NCBI GenBank assembly: GCA_903837605.1
Contig: CAILVF010000038.1
Span: 41,849-105,848, forward strand
Source of the DNA: an uncultured Bacteroidales bacterium
Lineage (GTDB): Bacteria > Bacteroidota > Bacteroidia > Bacteroidales > FEN-979
DNA length: 64,000 nucleotides
Reading direction: 5' to 3'
The notes under the pieces were generated by a model. That model was not told where the DNA came from. It ran no database searches and was given only the letters and a program-made list of their open reading frames with translations. The position numbers and the translations under genes are program-made. Below, piece after piece: positions 38,839 through 47,829 of this stretch (position 1 is its first letter; the number at the start of each line of letters is the position of its first letter).

Positions 38839-38842
<4 letters not shown>

Positions 38843-40287
38843 AACCACAAACCGGCTTATGCTATATTCTCCTGTTGGCATTTCTCGCCCTGTCGTTTAA
38901 TGCCAGGTCACAGTATGATCCCAAAGACATCTGCAGGATCGACAATAACCGTGTGATCTTCAAGCTTAGCAGGAACTGGTCCTCTGCAGAGAAGAAGGAG
39001 GTCATGAATCAATTTGACCTTGACAGCACTTTGCTTGCAGAAGCATTCACAGGTAAAGCTGAGATCACTGTCAAAAAGGTGAAATGGATGGTTAAAAAGC
39101 TTGACGACAGCCGGGTGGAATTGTCGAAACCCATGGATGGGGGGCCTTCTCTCGATCAGGGAGACGTATATATGCTGGATGATCGGTGGATCAATGCAGC
39201 CGGGATCGAAGAGAGGGAATCTGCGGCATTCGGGATCAACATCCTGAGCCTGTACAAGGTCTTCAATTATCATAACGGGACGGCAACGTTTTTCCTGCCT
39301 GAGCGAAAATATGCCAGGAATATCTATATAGCCGGTTCTTTCAATAACTGGAGCACCATGCAGACGCCGATGATCCGTTGTGACTCCGGCTGGTTTATCA
39401 CTCTTAAGCTGAAGCCGGGAAAATACTCTTATAAATACATCATTGACGGGAAATGGAGCCCCGACCCATATAATAAACTAAGCGAAGACGACAGCCAGGG
39501 AGACCTTAATTCTATTATTTTCTGTTACAATTACCGTTTCTTCCTTCCTTCTTTTTATAGTTCGAAAAAAGTGTTGTTGGCAGGCAGTTTCAACTACTGG
39601 AACCCTGATGAATTAAAGATGATCAGGGTTGCCGGGGGCTGGGCAATTAACCTCTACCTGAGGGAAGGAACGCATGCATACAAGTTCATCGTGGATGGCA
39701 AATGGACGCTTGACCCTACGAATACAGTGAGGAGACCCGACGGGACCGGGCATGAGAACTCCTTCATGAGCCTTGGCGATACCATGTTCTTTGTTCTCAA
39801 AGGGAATACCGCCGTCAAACAGGTGAATCTTGCAGGAAATTTCAATGTCTGGAACCCCTCTGAATTATCCATGCTGAAGATTAACGGCGGATGGCAGCTG
39901 CCCTATGTACTAGCTGCGGGGAATTACGAGTATAAATTCATTCTTGACGGACGATGGATCACCGATCCCGATAATCCTTACACCACCGGATCAGGAAATG
40001 AACGAAATTCCTTTTTGGCTGTTAAACCCAACCACCTCTTCAGTCTTGAAGGGCATGCGGGGGCAAGGAAAGTATTGCTGAGCGGGAGTTTTAACGGTTG
40101 GAAGAAAGATGGTTATGAAATGAAGCTTAATGAAAAAGGGACCTGGGTGTTCCCGATATATTTAAAACCCGGCAAGCATACATACAAATTTATCGTAGAC
40201 GGTAAATGGATCACAGATCCGGCAAATGAGTTATGGGAGGCGAACGGGTACGGCAACAGCAACTCTGTGATCTGGATTGAACAATAA
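38839..40287 (+). CDS. Exported protein with four AMPK/isoamylase-type glycogen-binding (E-set) modules
   Basis: The 482-residue protein has a signal peptide (about 1-24) and an N-terminal region of about 130 residues of unknown type. Four modules of about 85 residues follow, each with the pattern GSFNxWxPxxLxM, a central GxWxxxLxLxxGxxxYKFIVDGKWxxDP, and a turn before the next. That is the CBM48/AMPK1-type glycogen-binding fold: FNNWSTMQTPM, FNYWNPDELKM, FNVWNPSELSM and FNGWKKDGYEM. It could bind alpha-glucans or serve as an adhesive array. It overlaps the aspartyl-protease-like gene by 4 bases, so the two may work together. No catalytic domain is seen. Confidence 0.85.
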
Positions 40288-40291
40288 AAAA

Positions 40292-40316
40292 AGGGCCGCC
40301 AATCCCATGCGGCCCT
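40292..40316 (-). terminator. Hairpin terminator for the minus-strand adhesin operon
   Basis: AGGGCCGC/GCGGCCCT pairs over 8 bp with a 9-base loop. The plus strand has A-runs on the left, so on the minus strand a T-run (CCTTTTTTT) follows the stem. It therefore terminates transcription coming from 40406 rather than the plus-strand gene it abuts, and may serve both. Confidence 0.7.
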
Positions 40317-40340
40317 GAAAAATCAACTTGAGTTATTTAA

Positions 40341-40388
40341 TCCAGTAATCCAGTGATCCAGTAATCCAGTAATCCAGTAATCCAGTAA
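40341..40388. repeat. 8-bp tandem array, 6 units (TCCAGTAA)
   Basis: Five tccagtaa units and one tccagtga unit are in register. A degenerate seventh, tgtagcga, follows. It lies between the convergent ends at 40287 and 40406. Confidence 0.9.
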
Positions 40389-40405
40389 TGTAGCGATCCC
40401 GGTCG

Positions 40406-41140
40406 TTATTCCTCGTGCTTTATCGATCCCGCTCCGGAAACACTCTGGTTGATTACCGTGGGGGATCCCTTATAACGTATGCTGCCGGCTCCTGAGATCT
40501 TGGCATTGATCTTCTTTGTTACATGGATCTGGGCTTTTCCGGCACCGCTCATGTCAACGGTGAAATTTTCACAAACCAGGTCGAACCCATAAATATCACA
40601 GGCTCCCGACAGATCGGCGGTCACATCGGTAGCAGAACCGGAAAGCCTTAATTTACTGGCTCCGCTGCTGTTCAGATCAAGTTTCCCTGCAGTCAATTCC
40701 ATCCTTACGTCGGAAGCCCCGCTGGTATGTAAACTGAAATCATTAAAAGTTACTTTACTCTCGGTAACAATGTCTACTGCCCCGCTTACTTCCACTTTTT
40801 TAAGATCCTTAAATGTGATGTATATTTTTAAGGCCGTAGAATGGTTAATAGGTTTCTTTGTATCGATTACCAGGGTGGAGCCATGTACTTCGGCACGGAT
40901 AAGGGTCTGAAGGTTGTCGTCGGCTTCGATAATCACTTCTTCAGGGCCTCCCTGCCTCAGGTATACGTTAAATGCCCCCGACACTTCAATACCATCAAAG
41001 GAACTGACAACACGGGTTTCTTTTACAACCTTTCCATCGCCACTTACACCTGCGATCATGTTGCATGCCGATGTAATCCCTGAAATGCTGGTAAACAGCA
41101 TCACGAACATAAACAGATTTAATAAATTTTTTGTTTTCAT
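40406..41140 (-). CDS. GIN-domain (DUF2807) adhesin-like lipoprotein
   Basis: The 244-residue exported protein has a signal sequence ending near SAC (Cys about 26), so it may be lipidated. The body is a DUF2807 repeat fold: VVSSFDGIEVSGAFNVYLRQG then repeats of SGAxDI, TSGASDVRMEL, SSGASKLRLSG, SGACDIYGF, SGAGKAQIHV, SGAGSIRYKG. This is a small right-handed beta-solenoid found in putative autotransporter-like heads (GIN domain). It is the last gene of an operon that begins with an ECF sigma factor. Function is unknown; envelope stress or surface adhesion are both possible. Confidence 0.88.
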   Translation of the reverse strand: MKTKNLLNLFMFVMLFTSISGITSACNMIAGVSGDGKVVKETRVVSSFDGIEVSGAFNVYLRQGGPEEVIIEADDNLQTLIRAEVHGSTLVIDTKKPINHSTALKIYITFKDLKKVEVSGAVDIVTESKVTFNDFSLHTSGASDVRMELTAGKLDLNSSGASKLRLSGSATDVTADLSGACDIYGFDLVCENFTVDMSGAGKAQIHVTKKINAKISGAGSIRYKGSPTVINQSVSGAGSIKHEE

Positions 41141-41205
41141 AGTTTTGGGTTTAATTGGTCGGATTTGAATTTGATGCTATAATCTGGTTTTGGTTACAAT
41201 TTCTT

Positions 41206-42261
41206 TTATTTGAGCGATACGCTCCCATAATCGCTCCTCACCACTACGCTGGCCTTTGGTTTGGCATCCCTGCTCCCGACAACACCGCGGTATTCGGATG
41301 ATGTTGGCGATACCGAGCGGTAATTCAGGTTTGAATTACTTTCGGAGAATCGCAACTCGCAAAATTTCACTGCGGCATCCAGGTTGTAAACTGCAGATTC
41401 GGGAAGCCTCACATCAACATCCGCATATTTATTTTTAATACTGATGCTTGTAAAATCGGGTCCTACATTTCTCACACTGCAGCTTCCATATTGGATGTCA
41501 AGGCTCAGGCTCTGTTCCACCCTGTCAATATCAAGGTCGGAGAACTTGCAACGGCTATCCATGGTGGATGTGTTTTTTATATCAACCGCCCCACCTTCAA
41601 AACTGACATTCATGGCAATTATCTTATTGGCATTCAGGTTAGAGTATTTAGAATCCAGCCGAAGGCTTCCGGCATAATCTATGTCGAGGGTTGAATATTT
41701 AAGGTTCACAACAGCCCCGGTGATGCTGCGGACCTTGGCTGAGCCGCAAAACCTGAGATCGATAACATTGTCGGAATTATTCAGCTTATTCACATCAAGG
41801 CTTCCATAACTCAGGTAGATCTTTGCTTTTCCCGTTACTTCGTTAAGAGTGATATCCCCGAATTTATTCGAAAGATCAAGGCTCATGCTGGAAGGCAGGT
41901 TAATTGAATATTCAACCTGGAACCTGTTCTTTCCCGATGTGTTCATATCGTCGAATACCGTTGTGGCTTCAACCAGGGAGGCTGTATTGCTGAAGTTAAC
42001 ATTGATCTTTTCAAGTATTTTGGCTGCGGCATTGTCATTAGGGGCATCCACAACCACTTTGACTTCTATCCCAACAAGGTTTTTATCCCAGTTTGAACAA
42101 TGGATCCCCCCGAATTTATTGGAGATATTAAGCTGTGCGTCAGGATTGACATTGAACTCTTTTTTTATCACCCTGGTATACTCGTTTATACTGGCTCCTT
42201 TCAAGCCGATCGCAAGACCGGCCAGGAGTATGATAAAGGTTATTTTTACTATAGTTTTCAT
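41206..42261 (-). CDS. DUF4097-like exported beta-repeat protein
   Basis: The 351-residue protein has a signal peptide (about 1-23). Repeats of the type LNISNKFGGIHCSNWD, LDLSNKFGDITLNEV, LSYGSLDVNKL, LKYSTLDIDY and LDSKYSNLNANKI follow, as in DUF4097/DUF2807 adhesin-like beta-solenoids. Its pattern is KYGxL(D/N)I every 20-25 residues. It lies 23 bp downstream of the putative anti-sigma gene and 65 bp upstream of the DUF2807 gene on the same strand. It is probably made when the sigma factor is active. Confidence 0.82.
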   Translation of the reverse strand: MKTIVKITFIILLAGLAIGLKGASINEYTRVIKKEFNVNPDAQLNISNKFGGIHCSNWDKNLVGIEVKVVVDAPNDNAAAKILEKINVNFSNTASLVEATTVFDDMNTSGKNRFQVEYSINLPSSMSLDLSNKFGDITLNEVTGKAKIYLSYGSLDVNKLNNSDNVIDLRFCGSAKVRSITGAVVNLKYSTLDIDYAGSLRLDSKYSNLNANKIIAMNVSFEGGAVDIKNTSTMDSRCKFSDLDIDRVEQSLSLDIQYGSCSVRNVGPDFTSISIKNKYADVDVRLPESAVYNLDAAVKFCELRFSESNSNLNYRSVSPTSSEYRGVVGSRDAKPKASVVVRSDYGSVSLK

Positions 42262-42284
42262 ATGAGGAATTATTTTGAAGAGGA

Positions 42285-42818
42285 TTAATGTTTGTTTAAT
42301 TTGCTGACGATATTATTCATGATCCCTTCTTTCATCTGCTGGTTCTGGATGACAGCAGCCTGAAGGCGTTCACAGTTGGGGTTCTCGGCGAGGGATTTCT
42401 GGAGGTCGCGGGTACTTTCATCAAGAGCCTGCATTTCTTTCAGGGCATCCCCGTTGATAAGGTCGGCCTGAACCGGGTCGCTTGCAAGCTTTCTCACTTC
42501 TTTCATCTGCGCCATAGCCCTGGAGTCATAATACCGGATTGCCTCTGAAAATTCATCCGACATTTCAACACCTGCCTTATCGGATGAAAACCTTTCCCTG
42601 ATCGAACGTGTTGCAAGGTCAAAAACGGCAATGCTTCCGGTTATGATAACAAGGATTATGGCAGCAACCTTAAGCAACCCGAACCTTGAAGGGACTGCAA
42701 CTGCAGTTTGTTCAGGGAAACCCATTTTCTCCGCAAATCTCTCAAAGTGGCCGTCTAATGGTTCGATCGCATCAAACTGATCCCGATTGTCATGAATTAA
42801 ATTATCCAGGTTGTCCAT
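42285..42818 (-). CDS. Putative anti-sigma factor (single-pass membrane protein)
   Basis: The 177-residue protein has an acidic N-terminal cytoplasmic part (about 1-47: DNLIHDNRDQFDAIEPLDGHFERF) and one membrane helix (about 50-68: VAAIILVIITGSIAVFDLA). A helical periplasmic part covers about 75-175. That is the usual layout of Bacteroidota anti-sigma partners, and the gene starts 1 bp after the ECF sigma stop. No zinc (ZAS) motif is visible. Function is inferred from position and topology. Confidence 0.65.
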   Translation of the reverse strand: MDNLDNLIHDNRDQFDAIEPLDGHFERFAEKMGFPEQTAVAVPSRFGLLKVAAIILVIITGSIAVFDLATRSIRERFSSDKAGVEMSDEFSEAIRYYDSRAMAQMKEVRKLASDPVQADLINGDALKEMQALDESTRDLQKSLAENPNCERLQAAVIQNQQMKEGIMNNIVSKLNKH

Positions 42819-42819
42819 T

Positions 42820-43422
42820 TCAATTAAATATAAATGCGTTCCGGTATTTGTTTTCCTTTAAAATTGCAAGCAGCTTGTGCCTGGCTCTTGAGTACCTGGT
42901 CCTTGAAAGCTGGTTGCTGATATTCAATATTTCGGATATCTCATCATGATCATATCCTTCCAGGAGGAACAAACTGATAATGATCCTGTATTCTTCAGGA
43001 AGCTGCTGAATGGCCTTTAATACTTCCTGAACCTGGAACTGTATTTCGGCCTCATGGCTCTCCTCCCCGCTTTCAGGCAGTTCCAGGCCTTCCTCTTCAA
43101 ATGAAACCGTATCTTTTGACCTTCTCAGTGAATCCAGGGAGTTATTGACAACGATCCTCTTGAGCCAGCTCCCGAAACTTCCCTGTCCCGAATAGCTTTC
43201 AAGCCGCTGAAATGCATCCAGAAATGATTCCTGCATGATGTCTTCAGCTTCGGCGGTATCGTTTACTATTCTGAGGCTGGTATTGAACATGGCTTTGTAA
43301 TATAACTTGTAAATTTTATACTGGGCATTCCTTTCCCCGCGACGGCAGGCATCAATCAGATCCTTATGTATGTTTTCGTAACGGGTTTCCAAACTCCCTG
43401 TTTTAGCCAATAGACTCGCCAA
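42820..43422 (-). CDS. ECF-type RNA polymerase sigma factor
   Basis: The 200-residue protein has sigma-70 region 2 (YKLYYKAMFNTSLRIVNDTAEAEDIMQESFLDAF) and region 4 (IQQLPEEYRIIISLFLLEGYDHDEISEILNIS ... RTRYSRARHKLL), but lacks region 3, as in ECF sigma factors. The start is uncertain: no ATG precedes the conserved region, and in-frame TTG codons at 43422 and 43410 are candidates. It heads a four-gene operon with an anti-sigma-like protein and two beta-repeat envelope proteins, and is divergent from the EamA transporter at 43470. Confidence 0.9.
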   Translation of the reverse strand: MASLLAKTGSLETRYENIHKDLIDACRRGERNAQYKIYKLYYKAMFNTSLRIVNDTAEAEDIMQESFLDAFQRLESYSGQGSFGSWLKRIVVNNSLDSLRRSKDTVSFEEEGLELPESGEESHEAEIQFQVQEVLKAIQQLPEEYRIIISLFLLEGYDHDEISEILNISNQLSRTRYSRARHKLLAILKENKYRNAFIFN

Positions 43423-43455
43423 GTTAGTAAATGTTACAGTGAAGATTTAAAATTC

Positions 43456-43463
43456 TAATTTTG
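43456..43463 (+). promoter_or_regulatory. Promoter -7 element (TAATTTTG) for the EamA gene
   Basis: TAATTTTG matches TAnnTTTG and lies 6 bases before ATG 43470, so the mRNA should be leaderless or nearly so. It is followed by GCAGCC-type sequence also seen after the rpsO element. Confidence 0.5.
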
Positions 43464-43469
43464 CAGCCG

Positions 43470-44354
43470 ATGAAACGGATAAAGATCCCGGTACATTTTT
43501 ATGCCCTGGCAGCCATGCTGTTCTGGGGCATGTCGTTTATATGGACATCCGGACTGCTTGAATTTTATCAGCCTGTAACAATTATATTTATCCGGCTGCT
43601 GATATCTTCAGCATTTCTGTTCCTTCTGATGATAGTTTCAGGAAGGTTTGAACGCATCAGGCGCGAAGACCTCTGGCTGCTCTTGGGAAGCGCGGTGTTT
43701 AATCCATTCCTGTATTTTCTGGGGGAGAATTTCGGGGTTAAATTTACTTCTGCCACCGTTTCAAGTGTCATTATAGCAACCATACCGGTTTTCTCACCTG
43801 TCATAGCCTGGCTGACTTTCCGTGAAAAAATCTCCAGGCTGAACATTTTTGGAATCTTTGTATCTTTCAGCGGGGTGGCGGTCATGCTGGTCTCCCGCGA
43901 CCTATCATTCTCAGGGGAAGGCAAAGGGGTGCTTGCGCTTTTCGGAGCAGTAATGTCTTCACTTGTCTTTTCGGTATTCCTGAAGAAACTTACTCAAAAA
44001 TACTCGCCGGTGACCCTCGTGGCCTGGCAGAACATTATCGGGGCCCTGCTGTTCTTCCCATTATTCCTGATATTTGAGAGAAACGGGATTAAAGCAGTCC
44101 GCCTTAATTATCATATTATTTCATCCTTTCTCTTCCTGTCGGTTTTTGCCTCTTCCCTCGCTTTCGTTTTCTTCGCCAAGACAGTGAAAGAGATCGGCAT
44201 CAGCAAGGCTAACATTTATTCAAACCTGATCCCTGTCTTCACGGCTTTTTTTTCATTTTTTCTCATCTCTGAACCATTTACAGCTCAAAAGATTGCCGGG
44301 ATAATTCTGGTGATCGGAGGGGTTTACCTGAGCGAGAGGAATAAACCCTCCTGA
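43470..44354 (+). CDS. EamA-family (DMT) membrane transporter
   Basis: This is a 294-residue protein with about ten membrane helices arranged as two EamA repeats (about 10-135 and 155-290). Hallmarks are AAMLFWGMSFIWTS near the start, GFxV-like LNIFGIFVSFSGVAVML at the end of the first repeat, and ISKANIYSNLIPVFTAFFSFFLISEPFTAQKIAGIILVIGGV in the second. The family exports metabolites such as amino acids or nucleosides, and substrates cannot be read from sequence. TTG 43461 is in frame but lies within the promoter. The TGA stop is the first three bases of a heptamer array. Confidence 0.88.
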   Translation: MKRIKIPVHFYALAAMLFWGMSFIWTSGLLEFYQPVTIIFIRLLISSAFLFLLMIVSGRFERIRREDLWLLLGSAVFNPFLYFLGENFGVKFTSATVSSVIIATIPVFSPVIAWLTFREKISRLNIFGIFVSFSGVAVMLVSRDLSFSGEGKGVLALFGAVMSSLVFSVFLKKLTQKYSPVTLVAWQNIIGALLFFPLFLIFERNGIKAVRLNYHIISSFLFLSVFASSLAFVFFAKTVKEIGISKANIYSNLIPVFTAFFSFFLISEPFTAQKIAGIILVIGGVYLSERNKPS

Positions 44355-44400
44355 TCAGTGATCACCATTCACTGATCACTGATACTATTCACTATTAACT
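44352..44400. repeat. 7-bp tandem array, 7 units, with inverted halves
   Basis: Units tgatcag, tgatcac, cattcac, tgatcac, tgatact, attcact, attaact. TGATCAGTGA (44352-44361) and TCACTGATCA (44369-44378) are perfect inverted repeats around a 7-base loop, so the array can fold as a 10-bp hairpin. The first three bases are the transporter gene's stop codon. Confidence 0.85.
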
Positions 44401-44409
44401 ATCTTTTAG

Positions 44410-44417
44410 TACCTTTG
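44410..44417 (+). promoter_or_regulatory. Promoter -7 element (TACCTTTG) for hydG
   Basis: TACCTTTG matches TAnnTTTG. The predicted start near 44421 leaves about 30 bases of leader to ATG 44452. Confidence 0.5.
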
Positions 44418-44451
44418 TAATCAGGCATAGACTGCCCGCAATTACCCAGAT

Positions 44452-45882
44452 ATGCTATTTAAACCTGAACAACTAAAAATTAAGGATCAGCGCATGAAAC
44501 CCTTCATAGATCCTGAAGAGATATGGGGTTTTATCAACAATGCCAAGCCTTCGAAAGAAAGAGTGAGGGAAATAATCTCCAAATCCCTCGACAAACAAAG
44601 GCTTACCATGGAAGAAACCGCCTTGCTGGTCCAGGCTTCCGATCCCGGGCTGGTCGAAGAGATCAAAGAGGGCGCAAAAATACTGAAAGAAAAGGTTTAC
44701 GGGCAGAGAATTGTTCTGTTCGCTCCGCTTTATATAGGGAATCTGTGTATCAATAAATGTGCTTACTGCGGATTCAAATCCACAAACAAAGCCATTCAGC
44801 GTATCACGCTTACCAGCGATGAACTGGTTGCCCAGGTGAAAGCGCTCGAGGATGCCGGGCAAAAGCGCCTTATCCTGGTTTATGGAGAACATCCTACGTA
44901 TGACGCTAAATTTATTGCCGAAACAGTCAGAATAGTTTACTCTGTGCACAGCGGCCCCGGGGAGATCCGCAGGGTCAATATCAATGCGGCTCCTATGGAC
45001 ATAGACGGTTTTCGCATCATAAAAGACTCGAAAATAGGCACTTACCAGGTATTCCAGGAAACATATCATGAGGAAACATATGCCAGGGTTCATCTTGGCG
45101 GGATTAAACGTAATTTCGAGTGGAGGCTGACTGCTCTTGACCGCGCCCAGGAAGCAGGGATTGACGATGTTGGCATTGGCGCCTTGTTCGGACTTTACGA
45201 CTGGAGGTTTGAGGTCCTTGGACTGGTGAGGCATACCAACCATTTTGAAGCTGTTTATAACGTGGGGCCGCATACCATTTCTTTCCCGAGGATACAATAT
45301 GCCTCACAGCTTGACATTGATAAATCGCATATCGTAAACGATGCTGAATTCACCCGACTGGTAGCTATTCTGAGGCTTGCAGTGCCTTATACCGGCCTTA
45401 TCCTTACTGCCCGCGAACCTTCATCCATTCGCGACGAGATATTGCAGTTCGGTGTATCCCAGATCGACGGCGGGACTAACATTGAGATGGGTGGTTATTC
45501 TAAAAAGGAGCACGCCGGGGCCCAGGATATAGATATGGAGCAATTCCAGATCAACGATAACCGCAGTCTTAATGAGATCATGGAAGAACTTATCCAGCAT
45601 GATTATATCCCTTCTTTCTGCACTTCCTGTTACAGGAGGGGGCGTACCGGGGAACATTTTATGGAATTTTCAGTACCTGGTTTTATTAAAAAATTCTGCC
45701 AGCCGAATGCATTGCTTACCCTTGCCGAATACCTGGAAGACTACGCCCCGGAAACAACCAGGGTGATGGGCTATAATCTCATAAAGAAAAAGCTGGATGA
45801 GATGGATGAAGACTCATTTAAAAAGAGCCTGACCGAAAAACTTGATCTGGTCAGGGAAGGAAAACGTGACTTGTATTTTTAA
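44452..45882 (+). CDS. hydG: [FeFe] hydrogenase H-cluster radical SAM maturase HydG
   Basis: HydG splits tyrosine to give CO and cyanide ligands on iron for the hydrogenase H-cluster. The 476-residue protein has the radical SAM motif CINKCAYCGF (CxxxCxxC), the ThiH-type fold (VYGEHPTYDAKFI, INAAPMDIDGF, YHEETYARVH), and the HydG-specific C-terminal cluster motif CTSCYRRGRTG. This last element separates it from ThiH. Neither hydA, hydE nor hydF is in the window, so the rest of the pathway must be elsewhere. The two TM1266-like hydrogenase regulators next to it strengthen the call. ATG 44494 is an alternative start. Confidence 0.93.
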   Translation: MLFKPEQLKIKDQRMKPFIDPEEIWGFINNAKPSKERVREIISKSLDKQRLTMEETALLVQASDPGLVEEIKEGAKILKEKVYGQRIVLFAPLYIGNLCINKCAYCGFKSTNKAIQRITLTSDELVAQVKALEDAGQKRLILVYGEHPTYDAKFIAETVRIVYSVHSGPGEIRRVNINAAPMDIDGFRIIKDSKIGTYQVFQETYHEETYARVHLGGIKRNFEWRLTALDRAQEAGIDDVGIGALFGLYDWRFEVLGLVRHTNHFEAVYNVGPHTISFPRIQYASQLDIDKSHIVNDAEFTRLVAILRLAVPYTGLILTAREPSSIRDEILQFGVSQIDGGTNIEMGGYSKKEHAGAQDIDMEQFQINDNRSLNEIMEELIQHDYIPSFCTSCYRRGRTGEHFMEFSVPGFIKKFCQPNALLTLAEYLEDYAPETTRVMGYNLIKKKLDEMDEDSFKKSLTEKLDLVREGKRDLYF

Positions 45883-45891
45883 GTTTGGAAC

Positions 45892-46149
45892 ATGAAGGAG
45901 ATCCGTATTATTGGCTTGCTGATAACTGATCGTATCAAAGAAGCCGGGCTGACCCAGGGGGTGCTCTCAGCCAACGCACACCTTATCAAATCAAGGCTTG
46001 GCTTTCATGAAGTGAGCGAGGATGTATGCAGCAGAACAGGGGTAATCGTTCTTCACCTTAGCGGAAACCCTGATGAATTTGACCTCTTTGAAGAAAAACT
46101 TAAAGAAATCGGAGGCCTCGAAATTCAGCACATGATTTTTAAAACCTGA
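45892..46149 (+). CDS. TM1266-type iron-only hydrogenase system regulator, copy 1
   Basis: The 85-residue protein is a small ACT-like beta-alpha fold: strand EIRIIGLLITDR, helix TQGVLSANAHLI, RLGFHEV, strand TGVIVLHLSGN, helix FDLFEEKLKEI, strand LEIQHMIFKT. It matches the putative hydrogenase-system regulator family (TM1266, TIGR03959) usually found beside hydE/hydG/hydF. Homologues are thought to bind DNA or small ligands. The gene starts 9 bp after hydG. A paralogue lies at 47830 beyond a sensor kinase gene. Confidence 0.85.
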   Translation: MKEIRIIGLLITDRIKEAGLTQGVLSANAHLIKSRLGFHEVSEDVCSRTGVIVLHLSGNPDEFDLFEEKLKEIGGLEIQHMIFKT

Positions 46150-46164
46150 GGAACAAAGATTATA

Positions 46165-47811
46165 ATGGAGCAGACGTCGCGCAAAGAATTGGATAAGGAA
46201 TTCCAGGAATTTTACCTGTCTTCCTCAATTCCCAGTATGAAAGTCGGTCTCTCCGTTACACTCCTCCTTTTTGTGGCTTACGCCATTGTAAACCAATCCT
46301 TGTTCGGTAATCTTCCCGAACAACGTTACTTTTTAAGGTTCGGGCTTATTGTTCCGTCGCTGCTCCTGTCACTTGTGGTCCTATTCTTAAAGCCCCTGCG
46401 CAAACAACTCTCCCTTATTTTTATTATCATAAACCTGTTTTCTTGTGCGGCGATCTTTTATGTTGGCGTGACATCCGATATCAGCAGCCGGGGGTATAAC
46501 TATTTTTATGCCTGGGTGATGCTTATCATGATCGGGATGCATACTTTCTACCGCATTCGTTTCTGGGATCTTATCATCCTTAATGCCTTGCAATTGCTGG
46601 CCTACGTCCTTGCATCGCTTATCAACCGCAGTTACACCCTGCCCAACCTCTTTTTTAACCATCTTTTCTTTGTGGTATCGGTAACCTCGCTAGGATTTTT
46701 CATCTCCTATATTTTCCAGAACCTGAATTGGAAAAATTTTTTACATCAGAAAGCACTTACTGATAATTACCATAAACTGATCCTTGAGATCAGGGACCGT
46801 AAAGAGGCTGAGGAAGAGTTACTTCGCTCCGAACGGCAATATCATGAAGCCCTGGATAGTTTTCCCGACTGGGTAGTTGTTTTTGACAGGGATATGAATA
46901 TTATTATGGTAAATTCAACCTTAAAGCAGGTGGCGAGGAAAGCCGGCCATGTTGCCGAGATAACCAGTTTAAATCTTTATGAAGCATTCCCGTTTATCAG
47001 TAAAGCAGAAGTTGACAACATTAAAACCGTATTTGAAACAGGCAGGATTTCCATTGCTGAAATGAATATTGAATACAATGGAAAGTATATTTTTCTTGAG
47101 ACCAGGAAAATCCCAATGATCAGGAGCAACAAGGTTGAACAGGTGATGGTGGTTACAAGGGACCGTTCCCAGGAGAAAGAACTTGAAGCCTTGCAGCTCA
47201 GGAACTCCGAGACCAAGGAGATTATGCTTAAAGAGATCCACCACAGGGTGAAAAACAACCTTGCGATTGTGATAAGTCTGCTTGGTATGCAGGGCAGGAA
47301 AAACCCGGATCCTGAATTCCAGAGGCTTGTCAGGGACATTGAACTCAGGATCAGGTCTATGGCTCTAATCCATGAACACCTGTACCGAAGTGAGAACCTC
47401 GACAAAGTGCCTCTTTCAAATTACATACATTCACTGGTGTCGATAATTTCAAGCACCTTCAGCGGTCATAAGATCAGGCTTGAGATGGATATGGAGGATA
47501 TCCTGGCAAATATTGAGACAGCACTTCCCCTTGGCCTGATAACCAATGAGCTGTTGACAAATTCATATAAATACGCCTTCCCGGGAAGCAATGAAGGTAT
47601 TGTCAGGTTAAAACTGGAGAAGTACGGTTTGACGGGATTTAAGCTTGAAGTTTCCGATAATGGAGTGGGACTCCCGGCCGGGTTTGACCTGAAAAGCCAG
47701 GAATCTCTTGGGATGTTTATTATTAAGCTGCTCGCTGAGCAGATGGATGGCAGTATCGATATAATATCAAAGGGAGGAGTTTCAGCAACAATCATTGTCC
47801 CGGTTATTTAA
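46165..47811 (+). CDS. Membrane sensor histidine kinase (HisKA_2 type) between two hydrogenase-regulator genes
   Basis: The 548-residue kinase has six to seven membrane helices (about 25-190), a coiled-coil linker (about 195-235) and a PAS domain (about 230-345). The catalytic part is HisKA_2/HWE-like: the dimer helix EIHHRVKNNLAIVISLLGMQ with phosphoacceptor histidine at 359 or 360, then HATPase motifs NELLTNSYKYAFPG and DNGVGLP. There is no receiver. Kinases of this type often phosphorylate soluble response regulators. It lies 15 bp after one TM1266-like gene and 18 bp before the other, so it may sense redox or hydrogen conditions and work with them. That link is an inference. Confidence 0.9.
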   Translation: MEQTSRKELDKEFQEFYLSSSIPSMKVGLSVTLLLFVAYAIVNQSLFGNLPEQRYFLRFGLIVPSLLLSLVVLFLKPLRKQLSLIFIIINLFSCAAIFYVGVTSDISSRGYNYFYAWVMLIMIGMHTFYRIRFWDLIILNALQLLAYVLASLINRSYTLPNLFFNHLFFVVSVTSLGFFISYIFQNLNWKNFLHQKALTDNYHKLILEIRDRKEAEEELLRSERQYHEALDSFPDWVVVFDRDMNIIMVNSTLKQVARKAGHVAEITSLNLYEAFPFISKAEVDNIKTVFETGRISIAEMNIEYNGKYIFLETRKIPMIRSNKVEQVMVVTRDRSQEKELEALQLRNSETKEIMLKEIHHRVKNNLAIVISLLGMQGRKNPDPEFQRLVRDIELRIRSMALIHEHLYRSENLDKVPLSNYIHSLVSIISSTFSGHKIRLEMDMEDILANIETALPLGLITNELLTNSYKYAFPGSNEGIVRLKLEKYGLTGFKLEVSDNGVGLPAGFDLKSQESLGMFIIKLLAEQMDGSIDIISKGGVSATIIVPVI

Positions 47812-47829
47812 ACAATAAAATAATTTGAC

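Noticed and set aside
44473..45307. Long antisense frame (274 codons) in hydG
   Set aside because: The sense strand encodes an intact HydG with all motifs; the antisense frame has no recognisable domain.
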